DNA from: Clitoria ternatea
Lineage: Eukaryota; Streptophyta; Magnoliopsida; Fabales; Fabaceae
Direction: 5' to 3'
Length of the DNA stretch: 64,000 nucleotides
Assembly: GCA_037962975.1 (NCBI GenBank)
Contig: CM075670.1
Location: 156,492,501 to 156,556,500, forward strand
Shown: positions 1 to 10,980 of the stretch, in pieces
Position numbering within the stretch: the first letter of the stretch is position 1
Layout of the letters: each line of letters starts with the position of its first letter
The notes under the pieces: model-generated
The model's input: the letters and a program-made list of their open reading frames with translations, nothing else
Told to the model about the DNA's origin: nothing
Database searches by the model: none
Translations under genes and position numbers: made by a program

Positions 1-1004
1 TTGTATGGTATGCTCTGACTGCCCATCTGTTTGGGGATGATAAGCTGAACTTAATCGAAGCTTTGAACCCAATTCCTGATGCAAGCTTCCCCAGAATCGG
101 GAAGTGAACCTTGGATCTTTATCTGACACAATACTAGATGGTACACCATGAAGTCTCACGATCTCTTTCACATATAATTGTGCCAACTTCTGGAGAGAAT
201 TCTTCATATTCATTGGGAGGAAGTGAGCAGACTTAGTCAATCTGTCTACAATAACCCAGATTGCATCATTTCCTGAACGAGTCCTTGGTAATCCTGACAC
301 AAAATCCATTGAAATATCATCCCATTTCCAGACAGGAATCTCCAATGGTTATAGTTTACCAGATGGCTTCTGATGTTCCACTTTGGCTTTTTGACACACT
401 AGACATGAAGACACATATTCAGCTATTTCTTTCTTCATCCTTGGCCACCAAAAGCTTTTCTTCAGATCTTGATACATCTTAGTTGATCAAGGATGGATGC
501 TCAACATACTTTTATGCGCTTCTTCTAGGATCGTCCTTCTCAGATCAACATCATCTGGTACACAAATTCTATTTCTGATCCTCCAAATTCCATCTGATCC
601 TTCTTGTAATCCCATATCCTTTCCATTCGCCTGCAACTCTTTCAACTCCTGTAATTGCAAGTCCTTTGTCTGTCTTTCACCTAACAGCTTCAGGAAATCA
701 TTGGTTATCTTCAAAGTTCCCAAGGTCATACTCCTTGAAGATTTCATTTCCACACCCAAGTTCATATCTCTGAACTATTCTATCATCTCCATCTATTTTA
801 TCATCAAAGATGCCATATGAATGGACTTTCGGCTAAGTGCATCTGCCACCATATTTGCTTTTCCTGGATGGTACTTCAAATCAAAATCATAATCTTTAAG
901 AAACTCCATCCATCTTCACTGCCTCATGTTCAATTCCTTTTGATCGAACAAATACTTCAAGCTCTTGTGGTCACTGAACACTTCAAACTTGACTGTTCTA
1001 GGAT
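1..1004 (-). pseudogene. Ty3/gypsy pol fragment (RNase H to integrase), truncated
   Basis: Read on the minus strand this is the C-terminal half of a Ty3/gypsy polyprotein. The order is the end of RNase H (SDHKSLKYLFDQKELNMRQ, then YHPGKANMVADALSRKS, about 1004-800), a linker, the integrase zinc region (SIHP near 490, FWWP and SCLVCQ near 430-390), and the integrase core (DRLTKSAHFLP near 240-210, a SPNRWAVRA remnant near the left edge where HPQTDGQSER is expected). The best open stretch is 487-765. Stops interrupt it, for example just after the IHP motif and near 348, so it is dead. The N-terminal side ends at the 32-bp duplication at 993-1056; the C-terminal side runs off the window. It is closely similar to the pol of element A (40379-41687). 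The family call is certain; the lineage is inferred from that similarity. Confidence 0.9.
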
Positions 1005-1056
1005 TCCAGTCTTAATTTCGTATGCTGTTCTAGGATTCCAGTCTTAATTTCGTATC
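993..1056. repeat. 32-bp tandem duplication at the pol-fragment breakpoint
   Basis: The stretch beginning ctgttctaggattccag occurs at 993 and again at 1025, a 32-bp period with two copies. It lies exactly where homology to RNase H stops and the ~183-bp array begins, so it marks the breakpoint that truncated the pol fragment. Confidence 0.8.
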
Positions 1057-1104
1057 TTGTTGCTCAGTTTTGAAATTGAAAAATTGTGAATTTGACTCTG
1101 ACTT

Positions 1105-2100
1105 CTTCATGAAAGTTGTAGATCTTTTTGTTATCTGAATTTTGAGACCTGAATCAATTAATTTGAATATGTATAGCAAAAGTTATAGCCAAAATACTAC
1201 AGCATGTTCGTGTGGAAGATTTATCCTATGTTTTGTGTATATATTAATATGCTGGGACTTGTATGTGCATAATCAGCCTTTGATGTCTTCATCAAAGTTG
1301 TAAATATTAATTTTATGGATCTATAGGAAGTGGTTTCAAGTCAAAAAGATTTTTGTAGCTCGAGATATGCCTAAAATACTGAAGTATGTCCAAGCTGTAA
1401 ATCTGTTAACTTGAGATACGAACTTTATTTTTAAACTGGGAATTTGGTGGTGCGAATTAGTGATCAGTGTCTTCATGAAAGTTGTAGATCTTTTTATTAT
1501 GTGAATTTTGAGACCTGAACTGACGGATTTGAGTATGTGTAGCAAAAGTTATAGCCAAAATACTACAGCATGTCCGAGTGGAATATTTATCCCATGTTTT
1601 GTGTATATATTAATATGCTGGGACTTGTACGTACATAATCAGCCTTTGACGTCTTCATGAAAGTTGTAGGTATTTATGTTATGGATCTATAAAAAGTGGT
1701 TTCAAGTCAAAATGATTTTTGTATCTTGAGTTATGCCTACAATACTGAAGTATGTACAAGCTGTAATTCTGTTAATCTGAAATCCGAATATTATTTTTAA
1801 AACTGGGAATTGTGTAGTGAGAACTAGTGGTTGGTGCCTTCATGAAAGTTGTAGATATTTGTGTTAAGGATAATTTAGAACTGTTTTCATGCCAAAATCA
1901 TTTTTGTAGCTCCAGAAACGTTCAAATTACTAATATATGTACGTTTTGGGAAACTCACCTTGAGGCAGTGTGGTATTTCGTGAATAAGTGGTACTTCTGT
2001 TTGGAATTTGAAATTGTGTTCTTCATGAAAGTTGTATATAATTGTATTATTAAGCTATAGAAAGTGGAATCACATGAAAAGGTTATGATTTGCTCATGTT
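1105..2100 (+). repeat. ~183-bp tandem repeat with 366-bp dimer periodicity
   Basis: The landmark cttcatgaaagttgta, or a near match, begins at 1105, 1287, 1471, 1653, 1838 and 2021, which gives spacings of 182, 184, 182, 185 and 183. Units one apart are only moderately alike. Units two apart (1105/1471 and 1287/1653) are much closer, sharing long blocks such as agcaaaagttatagccaaaa and gtggtttcaagtcaaaa. This is a dimeric higher-order arrangement with a 366-bp period. It lies inside LTR-like sequence that ends at 3443, so it may be an LTR-internal array, not a free satellite. Confidence 0.85.
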
Positions 2101-2580
2101 ATGATTGTTTTACTAGAGTATGTTGCTGTTGGAAATGCTGAAAGTTAATTATAATGGTTATTATGAATGAAAATGATATTTTCTCTATGAGTAACAATTT
2201 ATTATTAAACTCTTGAGTGATTATGATTTATTATTGATGTTGTTACGAGTATCATACAGTTGTATATTTTGGTGGTGAATAATTATGAATGACATAATTA
2301 ATATATATACATGAATACCTTGTGGTTATTGATACATGTGGTTGAAACAGTAAATCCATAATTTTGAAAATTATTATATGTGATGTGTCCTTTGAGGACT
2401 TGTGGTTTTCCAAGTGGTTTTGGAAATTGATATATCATGGTATGTTAAATGATAAAGAGAATTAAAGGCATTCATGCATCATAAGCATTGGACGCACCAT
2501 GGAATTTAGGGGTTCCATGATTGCCTACCCTGGTGGGGGGGGTTACTCTATGATGAGTTAAAGCTCTATTTTCACAAGAA
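2101..2580. other. AT-rich non-coding stretch
   Basis: No coding similarity is visible. A diverged relative of the following 63-bp repeat (catggaatttaggggttccatg) starts near 2500, followed by a run of eight or nine G at about 2534. It is probably part of the same old LTR that ends at 3443. Confidence 0.5.
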
Positions 2581-2757
2581 CCATGGAAGTGTAGGGATCC
2601 ATGGTTGTGCAAATTCCTACTGGTATACTTATTTCTACAGGAGCCATGAAAGTGTAGGGATTCATGGTTATGCTAATTCCTACTTGAGCACTTAATTTTG
2701 CAGGAGCCATGAAAGTGTAGGGATTCATGGTTATGCTAATTCCTACTGGAGTCTTTT
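2581..2757 (+). repeat. 63-bp tandem repeat, about 2.8 copies
   Basis: The phrase ccatg(a/g)aagtgtaggga starts at 2581, 2644 and 2707, a regular 63-bp period. The second and third copies are almost identical through ttcatggttatgctaattcc. Each copy contains an imperfect inverted pair, catga and tcatg. No coding content. Confidence 0.85.
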
Positions 2758-3243
2758 TGAGACTTTTTACTGCAATATTCCCACCAAACCAAATGGATCC
2801 AGCATGACATCATTGGACTAAATTAAAGACTTATTAAATATAAATGAACTTGTTTGGCATATTCATCATATCATTATGGTTTGTTGATTGTGTTTGTGCA
2901 ATTTTATTTATTTTATATTTATTCTATATTCTGTCTCACTCTTACATCAATTTTTACAATGAATGCCACGCAGAACGAAGAGTGATGCCATGATTGATGA
3001 CTATATGATATATTGCTTGGACTTTGATTTTTACTTTAATTTAATGGGTTGTAATAAATATTACGTGCTACGTACTGTTACTTCTAAATTGTTTCCGCTA
3101 CGCAAATATTTTCTTGAATTTTATTATACACGACTAGCATACATTATTAATATTCCGCAAATATCAAATTATACGTGAAATCTAAATTTTAAATTACGAG
3201 TTTTCTAAATGATCTTTTAAAACGTGAAAAATTTATTCGAAAA
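2758..3243. other. AT-rich LTR-like non-coding stretch
   Basis: No coding similarity. Short open stretches, such as the 71-codon one at 2963-3178, are AT-rich and match nothing I recognise. The sequence leads straight into the LTR terminus below. Confidence 0.45.
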
Positions 3244-3443
3244 ATTACACGGGACGTCACAGCCTCCAGTCTGGTCGTCCGAGGTTCACTCTGATACCTT
3301 TCTCATATCTTCATATATGAGATCGGTTATTAATGATCCGAGGTAATCACTCGGTAAAATATATATATATTGAATTTCTTCTACACACAATTATTTTAAA
3401 ATCTCAAAAAATTTACCCCTATTTTCAGAATCGGGGTGTTACA
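3244..3443 (+). mobile_element. 3' end of a Ty3/gypsy LTR (A-like family)
   Basis: This 200-bp stretch is recognisably the same as the LTR ends of element A. It carries tctgatacctt, the tctcatat/atatgaga stem-loop at 3301-3322, gttattaatgatccgagg, gaatttcttctacac, tttacccct, and a terminal cggggtgttaca at 3432-3443. After 3443 the sequence changes to copia-LTR-like DNA with no primer site, so the rest of this element is missing. The start of this LTR is not clear; it may reach back to about 1057 and include both tandem arrays. Confidence 0.8.
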
Positions 3444-3446
3444 CGA

Positions 3447-3970
3447 GATAAGATGGTCTATTGAAGCAATCTTAACTTTGTCTTTAGGAGTTCACGTGAG
3501 TACTCTCACCAAAAGCTACACTATAGAATGTGTATCTCCTTTTTTGGCAGCCACTTATGAGCATTGCATAATGATGAGCTCTCTATAAAGATTGGGCTCC
3601 TGAGTCATTCTTAATGAGTTAGGTCTAATAGCTTTAATTTAGTTTAACTAAAATAAAAGTTATCGACTTACTTTTTGTATGTGACCTTATAGATAAAATA
3701 TCAGTCATATTAATAATAAATTGTTTTATTATTAATGTAAAATAAGAGCAACATCTAGCAATACATCAATAGATTTGAATATTATTTATCATTGACATAA
3801 CCTGTAAGTGATAATTATTTTATATGTTTATTCCTTTTGTCATGATATTAAGTTAGGCCCAAGGCATGGTTGTCATTATCTTTGTATGACCACATTCATT
3901 TTACTTGATACTAGAATATGCTTTACCTGAATAAATATCCAATATTTATTCTCCCATGTATGGTCATGTG
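3447..3970 (-). mobile_element. Ty1/copia LTR fragment, antisense
   Basis: In reverse complement this matches the middle of the element E LTRs (about 52770-53350). Shared blocks include taataataaa near 3711, tgataattattttatatgtt near 3809, ttgggctcctgagtcattc near 3592 and ctattgaagcaatc near 3457. Both LTR ends are missing, and the sequence is more diverged from E than D is, so it is an older fragment of the same LTR family. Confidence 0.85.
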
Positions 3971-5029
3971 TAACAGCTTTGGTTTTTGATAGTAGGAACC
4001 CAGACTCTCAGGACTCTTGAGGATACTCTGTTGAGCTTCCAGTTAAAGGCTTGCAGCTTCGCCTAGATTCCTGAGTGGTTAGTATGAGAAAATAGTGAAG
4101 AAAAAAGCCAATCAAGATATTAAGTATGAGATATGGAAATATCAAGAGAGTATAAATAGTAAGAAAATCAACTCAGAGAAACGTAAAGAATTAGAAAAAA
4201 GACTAAAAAATGTGTTAGTAGTCGGAGAAGAGCAGAGATAACACAATAATAATGACAAATAATATTTAAAGAATATATATAAATATTTGGTGGTGATTAT
4301 TTTATTTAATTAAGTATTAATTAGTTGATAAATTTTATAATATTCCCCTACTAATACTATTTGATTACATAAAATAATTAATTTAGTATTTAATTTTAAT
4401 ATTTAATATTTGTTTATTTTGAAATTATAAATTAAATTTTAATAATATTTTATTTGATTAATAGTTATTTATTTAATTAATTATTTATTTGATAATTATG
4501 TTTAATAATAAAATATTATCAGATTCCTATATTTAAACTGTGTGACCCAATGAACATTTAATACGACGATTCAGTTTGAGACCAATGATTCCATAAGGAA
4601 ACTAGTCCTGTTAGAACCCTCTTGTAGTGAATCAAGAATAACAGGTCCGGTTTGGCAAGCCCAACCAGTGCCTTAGGTACCTTCCTCGGTTGATCGTGTA
4701 TATGCTTCGAGATATCCGATCGCAGCACGGCCAATCCCTGGTGATTTGTTTTAACATTTTAGGAACTTTTCTTGAAGGGACTAAATCCTAATTCGTGCCC
4801 TATCGACCCCGTTTCTTAAAGAAACGATTAATTCAAATTGATTCCCCGAATCCGACCTGAACAATTTCAGTGTTTTGGGTCTAACTTTCTCATATGATCC
4901 TAGAATTGAATGATTTTGGTCCCTGATTTGTACTTTGTCATCCCTAAAATCAAGGACCAAGTATTTGTACTCTGAAAACCCGTTATTTAATCTCTTTAAT
5001 CTGCACATGGTTCATTCAAAAAATCATAA
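3971..5029. other. Non-coding, strongly AT-rich; nothing recognised
   Basis: 4250-4510 is almost only A and T, with many short ttaatta/aattaatt blocks. 4560-4780 is of more normal composition (a candidate LTR remnant) but has no match to the other LTRs here. The minus-strand open stretch at 4781-5008 has no recognised domain and reads into the array below; I do not consider it a gene. Confidence 0.4.
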
Positions 5030-5835
5030 CTTCATACAACCTCTGATTCACACAAACACAGTTTAATAACTTTTGTAACAAAATTATCTACAATTTTTGT
5101 GAAGGCCTTGAAGGCTAGATCTATCCCAATCGATACAGTTTTCACAATCTTCCCAAACTAGTTCCCTTTCACATCAACCATGCACTCTTTTAAAGAAAAA
5201 TTCATATATCTTTCATACAATAATGAAACTACTCTGTTCTTTTTTCTAAGGTCTAATATTAAAAAATCATACAATTTTTGTGAAGGGCCCGAGGCCCAAT
5301 TCCAGTTACTTGGTTCCCCACGAATTTATTTCAATAAAATTAAGCTAATTACTAGAGTCGTTATGCGCACCTGTTCGTATTTTAAGCATAACTCTCTCTC
5401 TCTCTCTTGTTAATAGAATTGAGTCGTTCTCATCTCAAAATTTCCGTATAAAAATTTTCTACAACTTTAATGTTGACCACGAAATCCCATTCTTGCCTAT
5501 TTGGTCCCCAAATTTAAAATACTACATTGCCCCACGTGTTCACTATTATAACTTACACTATTTGGTTAATTTCCATGTTTCTCACTTGTATGACCATGAA
5601 ATTGAATGATTCTTTCACCAAAATTTTATAGACTCATTTTTCTACAACTTTGATGAAGGGCACGAAAGCTAATTCCCTACCCACTTGTCCTAGAAAATTA
5701 TTTTTGATCACAAATTTAATTCTTATTACAACTTGGAATAGTTTTTGTATTTGGGGTATATCTCCCTTGTTCGATGTTGGATTTTTGTGTACCATACCTT
5801 GTTTTAAAGAAGAGACATATATCTACAACTTTCAT
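5030..5835 (-). repeat. ~183-bp tandem repeat, inverted relative to the 1.1-2.1 kb array
   Basis: The reverse complement of the array-1 landmark (ctacaacttt or ctacaatttt followed by gaagg/gttga) starts at 5088, 5269, 5459, 5642 and 5823, spacings 181, 190, 183 and 181. After each landmark a second conserved block follows (gaagggc, then cgaagc, then aattcc). On the minus strand the order cttcat-aaagttgta ... gagtctataaaattttggtgaa resembles the units at 1287 and 1653. A (ct)n tract sits at 5395-5408. Confidence 0.75.
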
Positions 5836-6378
5836 GTTTTATGTTTTTCCGAATTTGCAGTGTAATCCCTTCAATAACATGCGACAAGTTGACGCCCCAA
5901 AAACTTGCCACCTCAGCTTGTGCAAAAAATGATCCAATCACATTGCACCACCCATGGGACACTTGTTCTACTCTCTTAGACTCCTTGTCTTGCAAGATGA
6001 GCTACTGAGAAACACTTGTAACACATGCCATGAACACTGATTCCTTCACTTTTTCCTCCATGCGGCCGTGACCTTCATTGGCTTCCAAGGATGGCATGCA
6101 ACATTCTTCATTCTTCCAAAACACTTTCATGTTTCCCTAAGTTACTAAAATAAATCAGCCCTCCCTCTCTTTATTTCTCTTAAATCTAGCATCATAACAC
6201 TTTTCATCGAGTCACCATTTAGCCACCATATTTTCTTCCTCAAGCTACCTAAAACCACCATAAATCTCCTTCACCCCACGACCTCACCACTCCAAACCAC
6301 CATTCAAAAATTTCACTTCTCCAATTGTTGCTAAAAAAATTCATCATTAAGAATCACTATTGAAGCTGCTTTATCATG
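5836..6378. other. Old LTR-like sequence J, left half; split by element H
   Basis: C-rich, gene-like-looking sequence without open frames. It contains a cattggcttccaag block and many cca-type tracts, as seen in the leader parts of long gypsy LTRs. It continues without loss at 19924 on the other side of element H, joined through the duplicated CCTCC. Which family it belongs to is not clear. Confidence 0.5.
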
Positions 6379-6383
6379 CCTCC
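6379..6383 (+). repeat. Target-site duplication of element H, left copy
   Basis: CCTCC lies directly before the LTR start TGTAACATCC. The same five bases follow the last base of the 3' LTR at 19919-19923. Confidence 0.95.
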
Positions 6384-7477
6384 TGTAACATCCCGATTTA
6401 ATAATTAATTGCCGAATGAAAATAAATCATTAAAATAATAATTGCTAAGTGGGGAAAAATTATTTATTAATTATAATTGGTTTAATTAATTTAACTTTGG
6501 GAAATAAAGGCTGATTAATTGTCAATAGCTGATTAGTTGTGACTGTGTGCGTGTGACACGTGTGGGAGCTGCTGCTGTGCACGACTTCCCACCCCACTCT
6601 TCCCTTCTCTCCGTGCATGCATATATGGGTACACTATCATTCATTCTTCCCCTTCAAACTTCTCTTCTTTCTGTTGCCCTTCTTCTCTTCTTCACTCTTC
6701 ACTCTCCTTCTCTTCTTCTTCTTTCTTCTCTGCTCTCTGTTCCCGTGAGCTCGCAATAGTGGTGGCTGAGGATCGGAGTCCTCCTTCCTTACTCGACAAG
6801 TCAGAGAGGGTGAGGGTGTGCATTCCCTCTGCATGCAACCCGTCTTCTTCCACGCTGCTTCTTCCCTGTTCTTTCATTTTCCTTCGTCGACTTCCCTCCT
6901 TCTTCCTCTCCTTGCTCGAAGCTGCCAAGTCTTAGTGGAGATCTGCACTACGAGGTGCTTCAAGGTGGTTGGAGCATTCACCAGCGTTGTGATGGAGCTA
7001 CTCTAGAGAGCGAACCGAGAGCTGGATGTCACAGAGGCTCAAATGGCCTCCCCTGTCCTTGCATGCAGATGTACTAAGAGCGACTCAGTGTTCTTCTGGA
7101 ACCGGGTGTCGTATTGACCGACTGGAAGCTTCATTCCAGGTAGGGGGAGTACCTTATATCTTAAACGCATGGATTATGAATGGGTTCCAAGTGCTAATAG
7201 CTTACCGATTCTGTATTTGATTCTGTGATTTGTTTGCATGTGGAGTCTGTGATACCGAATGTATAATGCTTATGAACCAAGAGTTGCATGTTTAGTTCCG
7301 TTCATAGATTGCATGCTAGTAGTGCTGAGAAGTGTTGAATGGTTACATAGAAAGAATATGCTAAGGTACTATTGATGATTGCCGTGTGACTTATATGCCA
7401 TGCATATTATTCTGATATTGAAATACGGAGTGCATAAGAGAAGATGTTGACTTGATGAATTTGAGGTTATGTAATAT

Positions 7478-7660
7478 CGATTGTATGAGATGCATGTGTT
7501 GTCTGAGTCCTGATACTGCCTTGTACCGATTGTATGGATGCTTATGTTGTTGGATTAATTTATTGAATCTTGAGACTATTTGACACCGATTGCATGAGAT
7601 GCATGTGCTGTTGAGTTCTGATGATGTATGATGCCGATTGCATGAGATGCATGTATTGCT
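7478..7660 (+). repeat. Degenerate ~50/60-bp repeats in the H LTR
   Basis: The phrase cgattg(c/t)atgagatgcatg or a close relative starts at 7478, 7527, 7587 and 7635, alternating spacings of 49, 60 and 48. The same run is present in the 3' LTR (from about 17870). The core gcatgagatgcatg is nearly self-complementary. Confidence 0.6.
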
Positions 7661-7798
7661 GTGCATATGAACTCTGTGTTGTGTGATGAATCTGCGTGTG
7701 GCGCATGGGATGCGTTGTGCTGGGAGCACGTAGTGTGGGACACTACTATCGGTTAATTAAAAGTGTGGGACGCTGTAAAATCCTTCGAGTGGGACTCA

Positions 7799-7803
7799 AG
7801 GTA
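7799..7803 (+). repeat. Target-site duplication of solo LTR I, left copy
   Basis: AGGTA at 7799-7803, repeated at 11295-11299. In the intact 3' LTR of H the same place reads once (ctcaaggtagcctctg), which confirms the insertion point. Confidence 0.95.
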
Positions 7804-8950
7804 TGTAACATCCCAATTTTGAAGTTTAAAACCGAATGAAAGACCAACCATTAAGAATTGATTTCACAGTAGGGAAATAACCGTTAAATTATAATTAACT
7901 AACAAGCAAGTTTAAACCATTAAAACGGTTACTGTAAAGTGGAAATCCTCGTAACTCAACTACCTTAACTTCTGAAACAATAAACTAATTAAATAAAGAA
8001 GAGGTGATGGCCGAGTGATGGGATCGAGTGCGCATGGCTGAGTGGAGCTGCTGAACTCACGCTCTCCCACCCCACTCCCTCTTCCTCGTGCATGCGCATA
8101 CATATATGTATATGTGCCCTGGGTCATGGGAGACACACATCTCCTTCTGTTCTCTCTTCCTCTCCGCTCCACTCTCCTTCTCTTCTCCTTCCTTGTTCCT
8201 TCATCCCTTCGTCGGCTTTCCTTCTTCTTCCGCCTGGAGCTGTTAGTATTCCAGTGAGAAGGCGGTGCTAGAAGTGCCTTGGAGCTGCGGGGGAGACGAG
8301 CCCGTGGAGGAAAGGAGCAACTCTGGCCCAAGATCAACGCTGAGCTCGAGGGCTGTTGGAGGAGAAGTAACGAAAGAACGATCGGTCAAGCCTTGCAACT
8401 CGAGAAGCCTCTGAACTCTGACAGCAGGTAGGGGGCGCTTTGCATGTCAAGTGTATGGCTTATGACCGGGTCCCGAATGCTTGTTTTAATGTAATATGTT
8501 GTGAAATGCGTAGATCAATGCATGATGATTTACTGATGGTGCATGCAAGTGGTGAGGGTTGTGTGACTTGGTTTACGAGTGCCTGCTAATGCTCCTGTGA
8601 TGCATGTTGTTAAAATCTGAGTTGTTGAGTGAATGTGTGTGTGTTCCCATTATTCCCTAATGCATGAGATGTGAATTGATGCGTGATTTCTAGTTTAAAG
8701 GTATGCTGACTCTGTTAAAAATGTTGAATAGATGTACTGTAACGTGGTTGCCTATGCTTGCTGTTGTGAGTTATTATGTTAGAAGCAGGTGTTGTTGTAA
8801 TGGAATGTGGGATTCTGAATGAATCTGAATGCCGTGTGAGGGATCAGTTGTGACCCATTGATGGCTGTGTGAAACGTGTCTGGTAAGCTTAGGCATTGTT
8901 GTGAATTTGCATGAAATTGCATATGTGAGGTGATTCCCAGATGCCTGACC

Positions 8951-9192
8951 AGTTCCATGAGGACCCGTGGTAGCCGATGGAGCTAGAGTTGAGTCTCGAG
9001 ACGTCACGGGGTGACCGGTGCCACACGGAAAGGGCTAGTGGACGGGGTCGGAAGGGCATCTGGAGTCGTATAAGACGAGCTTCAGTCAGGTTCTGGTTAG
9101 TTCCATGAGGACCCGTGGTAGCCGATGGAGCTAGAGTTGAGTCTCGAGACGTCACGGGGTGACCGGTGCCACACGGAAAGGGCTAGTGGACG
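8951..9192 (+). repeat. 148-bp-spaced duplication inside solo LTR I
   Basis: The block from agttccatgaggacccgtgg to ggctagtggacg is present at 8951-9042 and again at 9099-9190 with essentially no changes, a period of 148 bp. Each copy contains the palindrome gtcacggggtgac (9003-9015 and 9151-9163), which also occurs in both LTRs of element A. The near identity means the duplication is recent. Confidence 0.9.
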
Positions 9193-9693
9193 AGGGACCG
9201 GGAAGGAATCTGTACTGAGCTACTTGTCTTAAGTCAGATCCGCATGCATGAGTCTATGAGCATTGTTGCATAAGTCTATGAGCATTATTAGTAAGATTAT
9301 TGTGAATTGCATGGATTAAATGAATTGGGTGAATCCCGACTGAATGAACCTATAGGTAATGATACTGTGGCCGAGTGCAGTGTGGTGCGGTGTTTGAGAA
9401 TACATGTCATTGTGCAAATTCCGATTGAATGATGTAGTCTGGCTCTTGTGTTGCTTGGCATTATATATGTATATGTATATTGTTATGAATTGAACCTGGT
9501 AAATTGTATAATTGAAGATTGAGGTAAAGTCCGAGTCAATAGTTGTCACTTTATATGTAAAAGCTCACCCCTGCACCATTTTTCAGTATGTATGCAGGTT
9601 AGACGCTGAAGTGATGATAAGGTCCCAGGTCCGAGTGAAGGGTACTCCGACCGCGAGTGTTTATTTTGTATGTGTCATGTTTCGTCAGTTGTA

Positions 9694-9705
9694 GCCTTGG
9701 CCGGC
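9694..9705 (+). promoter_or_regulatory. Conserved LTR block GCCTTGGCCGGC in solo LTR I
   Basis: The identical 12-mer occurs in the LTRs of H, A and F (see the finding). It lies about 130 bp downstream of a gctcaccc/ttttcag module in every case. Its function is unknown; conservation across families suggests a role in LTR transcription or RNA processing, but this is inference. Confidence 0.6.
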
Positions 9706-9789
9706 TCGTAATAACAGTGTGGTGTAATGAACATGAATATATATACATACGTATAGGTAATTGAGTTATCGTGACCCGAGTGCATGTTT

Positions 9790-9811
9790 TTATATATATA
9801 TATATATATAT
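9790..9811. repeat. (TA)n microsatellite
   Basis: A pure alternating TA run in solo LTR I. Confidence 0.95.
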
Positions 9812-9899
9812 GTATCATGTTGACAACAGGTGCTGAGTAATGAATGACGTTAAGGTAATGGGTATTCCGAGTGCATGATTCTGTACGTACAATATGTTG

Positions 9900-10480
9900 T
9901 ATACGAGTGGTCGCGTTATGGGTAGACCGAGGGACGCTGATGGTTAGAATACTGCTCCATTAATGATCTCCGAGTGGACGTAGTTGGGGAGCCAACTCCG
10001 AGTGGAACTGCAAATGGCTATGCCTTCTTGTTCGAACGATGATACTTCGATGAACTCTGAGTAAAATACTTTGGATGAACCTGTACTGTGTAAGACCTGA
10101 TGAGAGGATTCCCGGGTGAAAACGAGGGCGGCCCTTACCGAGTGAAAATGTAAGCAAAAACCGAGTGAGGAAGAGTTCGTATTTTCCGAGCGAAATCATA
10201 AATAAATCCCGAGTGAGGCAGAGTTGTGCCTCCCGAGTGAAAACCTCGAGTGATTCCCTGCTGAGAGAGGAGTTCAATTAGTGGTTTAGGGTGGATTGGA
10301 TCCTAAGTGAAAGGTATTGATAATCCGAGTGAAAGATGTAAGTCCGAGTGAGTGAGGACTGGTGTCCCGAGTGGTTGGGTTTTGAATAAGTCCGAGTGGG
10401 ACTTGACTTCCCGATTTTCCCGAATGAAGTGCGAGCGTGAGGACTTGCCGAGTGAACCTTGTCCATATCCGATTGAGAAA
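9900..10480 (+). repeat. CCGAGTG heptamer-rich zone in solo LTR I
   Basis: Many copies of ccgagtg or one-base variants (ccgagcg, cccgggtg, tccgattg) occur at irregular 15-60 bp spacing, mostly followed by aaa or gg. All are in the same orientation. They are scattered words, not a tandem repeat. Confidence 0.85.
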
Positions 10481-10504
10481 TTACCTTGTGTCTGTGTTGG
10501 AGGG

Positions 10505-10980
10505 GTGTTGTGTTGATCTCGCTTAGGCGGTGTCATACCTCGCCCAAGTGACTAGGACGGTTCGCCCAAGCGCGTGGAACCATGCTGAAGCGAGCAGATA
10601 TCAACGTGAGACTTCGCCCATGTACCTCCCTCTTCCGTTGTTGCATTATTATATCTCGCTGGGCGGTGTTGGACATCGCCTGAGCGAGTGGACGTTGTGA
10701 TTGAGTCCGACCAGGCGTTGTCATACCTAGTTGAGTTGGGCGGAGTGAGTTCGGATCTCTCTTCCTCCACAATCTGCTATCGTACATGTACATCTCCCTT
10801 CTCCTTCCCCTTATCTATTTCCTCCTACGGATTGACTAGTGTTACTCGTGGAAGGCTTTCTTTGTGAATTCCCCTCCATCCGCCGCTACATTACCATACC
10901 CCGCCCAGGCGGTATCAGACCCCGCCTGAGTGAGCCAACGATATTATGCAATCCGCCCTGGCGCTGGTGTGTTCCATTAA
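10505..10980 (+). repeat. CGCCCAAGCG/CGCCTGAGCG palindrome-rich zone in solo LTR I
   Basis: Words such as cgcttaggcg, cgcccaagtg, cgcccaagcgcg, cgctgggcggtg, cgcctgagcgag and cgcccaggcgg recur. They are variants of a near-palindrome (tcgc-c/t-nnag-cga). The same kind of zone sits at the same relative place in the H LTRs. Confidence 0.75.

Larger units (their letters stand above)
6384..7803 (+). repeat. 5' LTR of element H, first part
   Basis: Starts TGTAACATCC. It contains a pyrimidine-rich tract (about 6640-6750), then G/T-rich sequence. It is cut at 7803 by solo LTR I and resumes at 11295. It aligns base for base with 16777-18195, with scattered substitutions. Confidence 0.93.

Noticed and set aside
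4781..5008. 75-codon minus-strand open frame
   Set aside because: No recognised domain, non-coding neighbours, and it borders the ~183-bp array.
6547..6928. Leu/Phe/Ser-rich plus-strand and Lys/Glu/Arg-rich minus-strand open frames (also 16940-17321 and 7960-8337)
   Set aside because: These are two readings of a pyrimidine-rich tract in H and I LTRs. They are repeated because the LTR is repeated.
9900..10480. CRISPR-like array of CCGAGTG repeats
   Set aside because: The repeated word is only 7 bases, spacing is irregular, there is no conserved repeat of 23 bases or more and no cas gene; the setting is a plant LTR.
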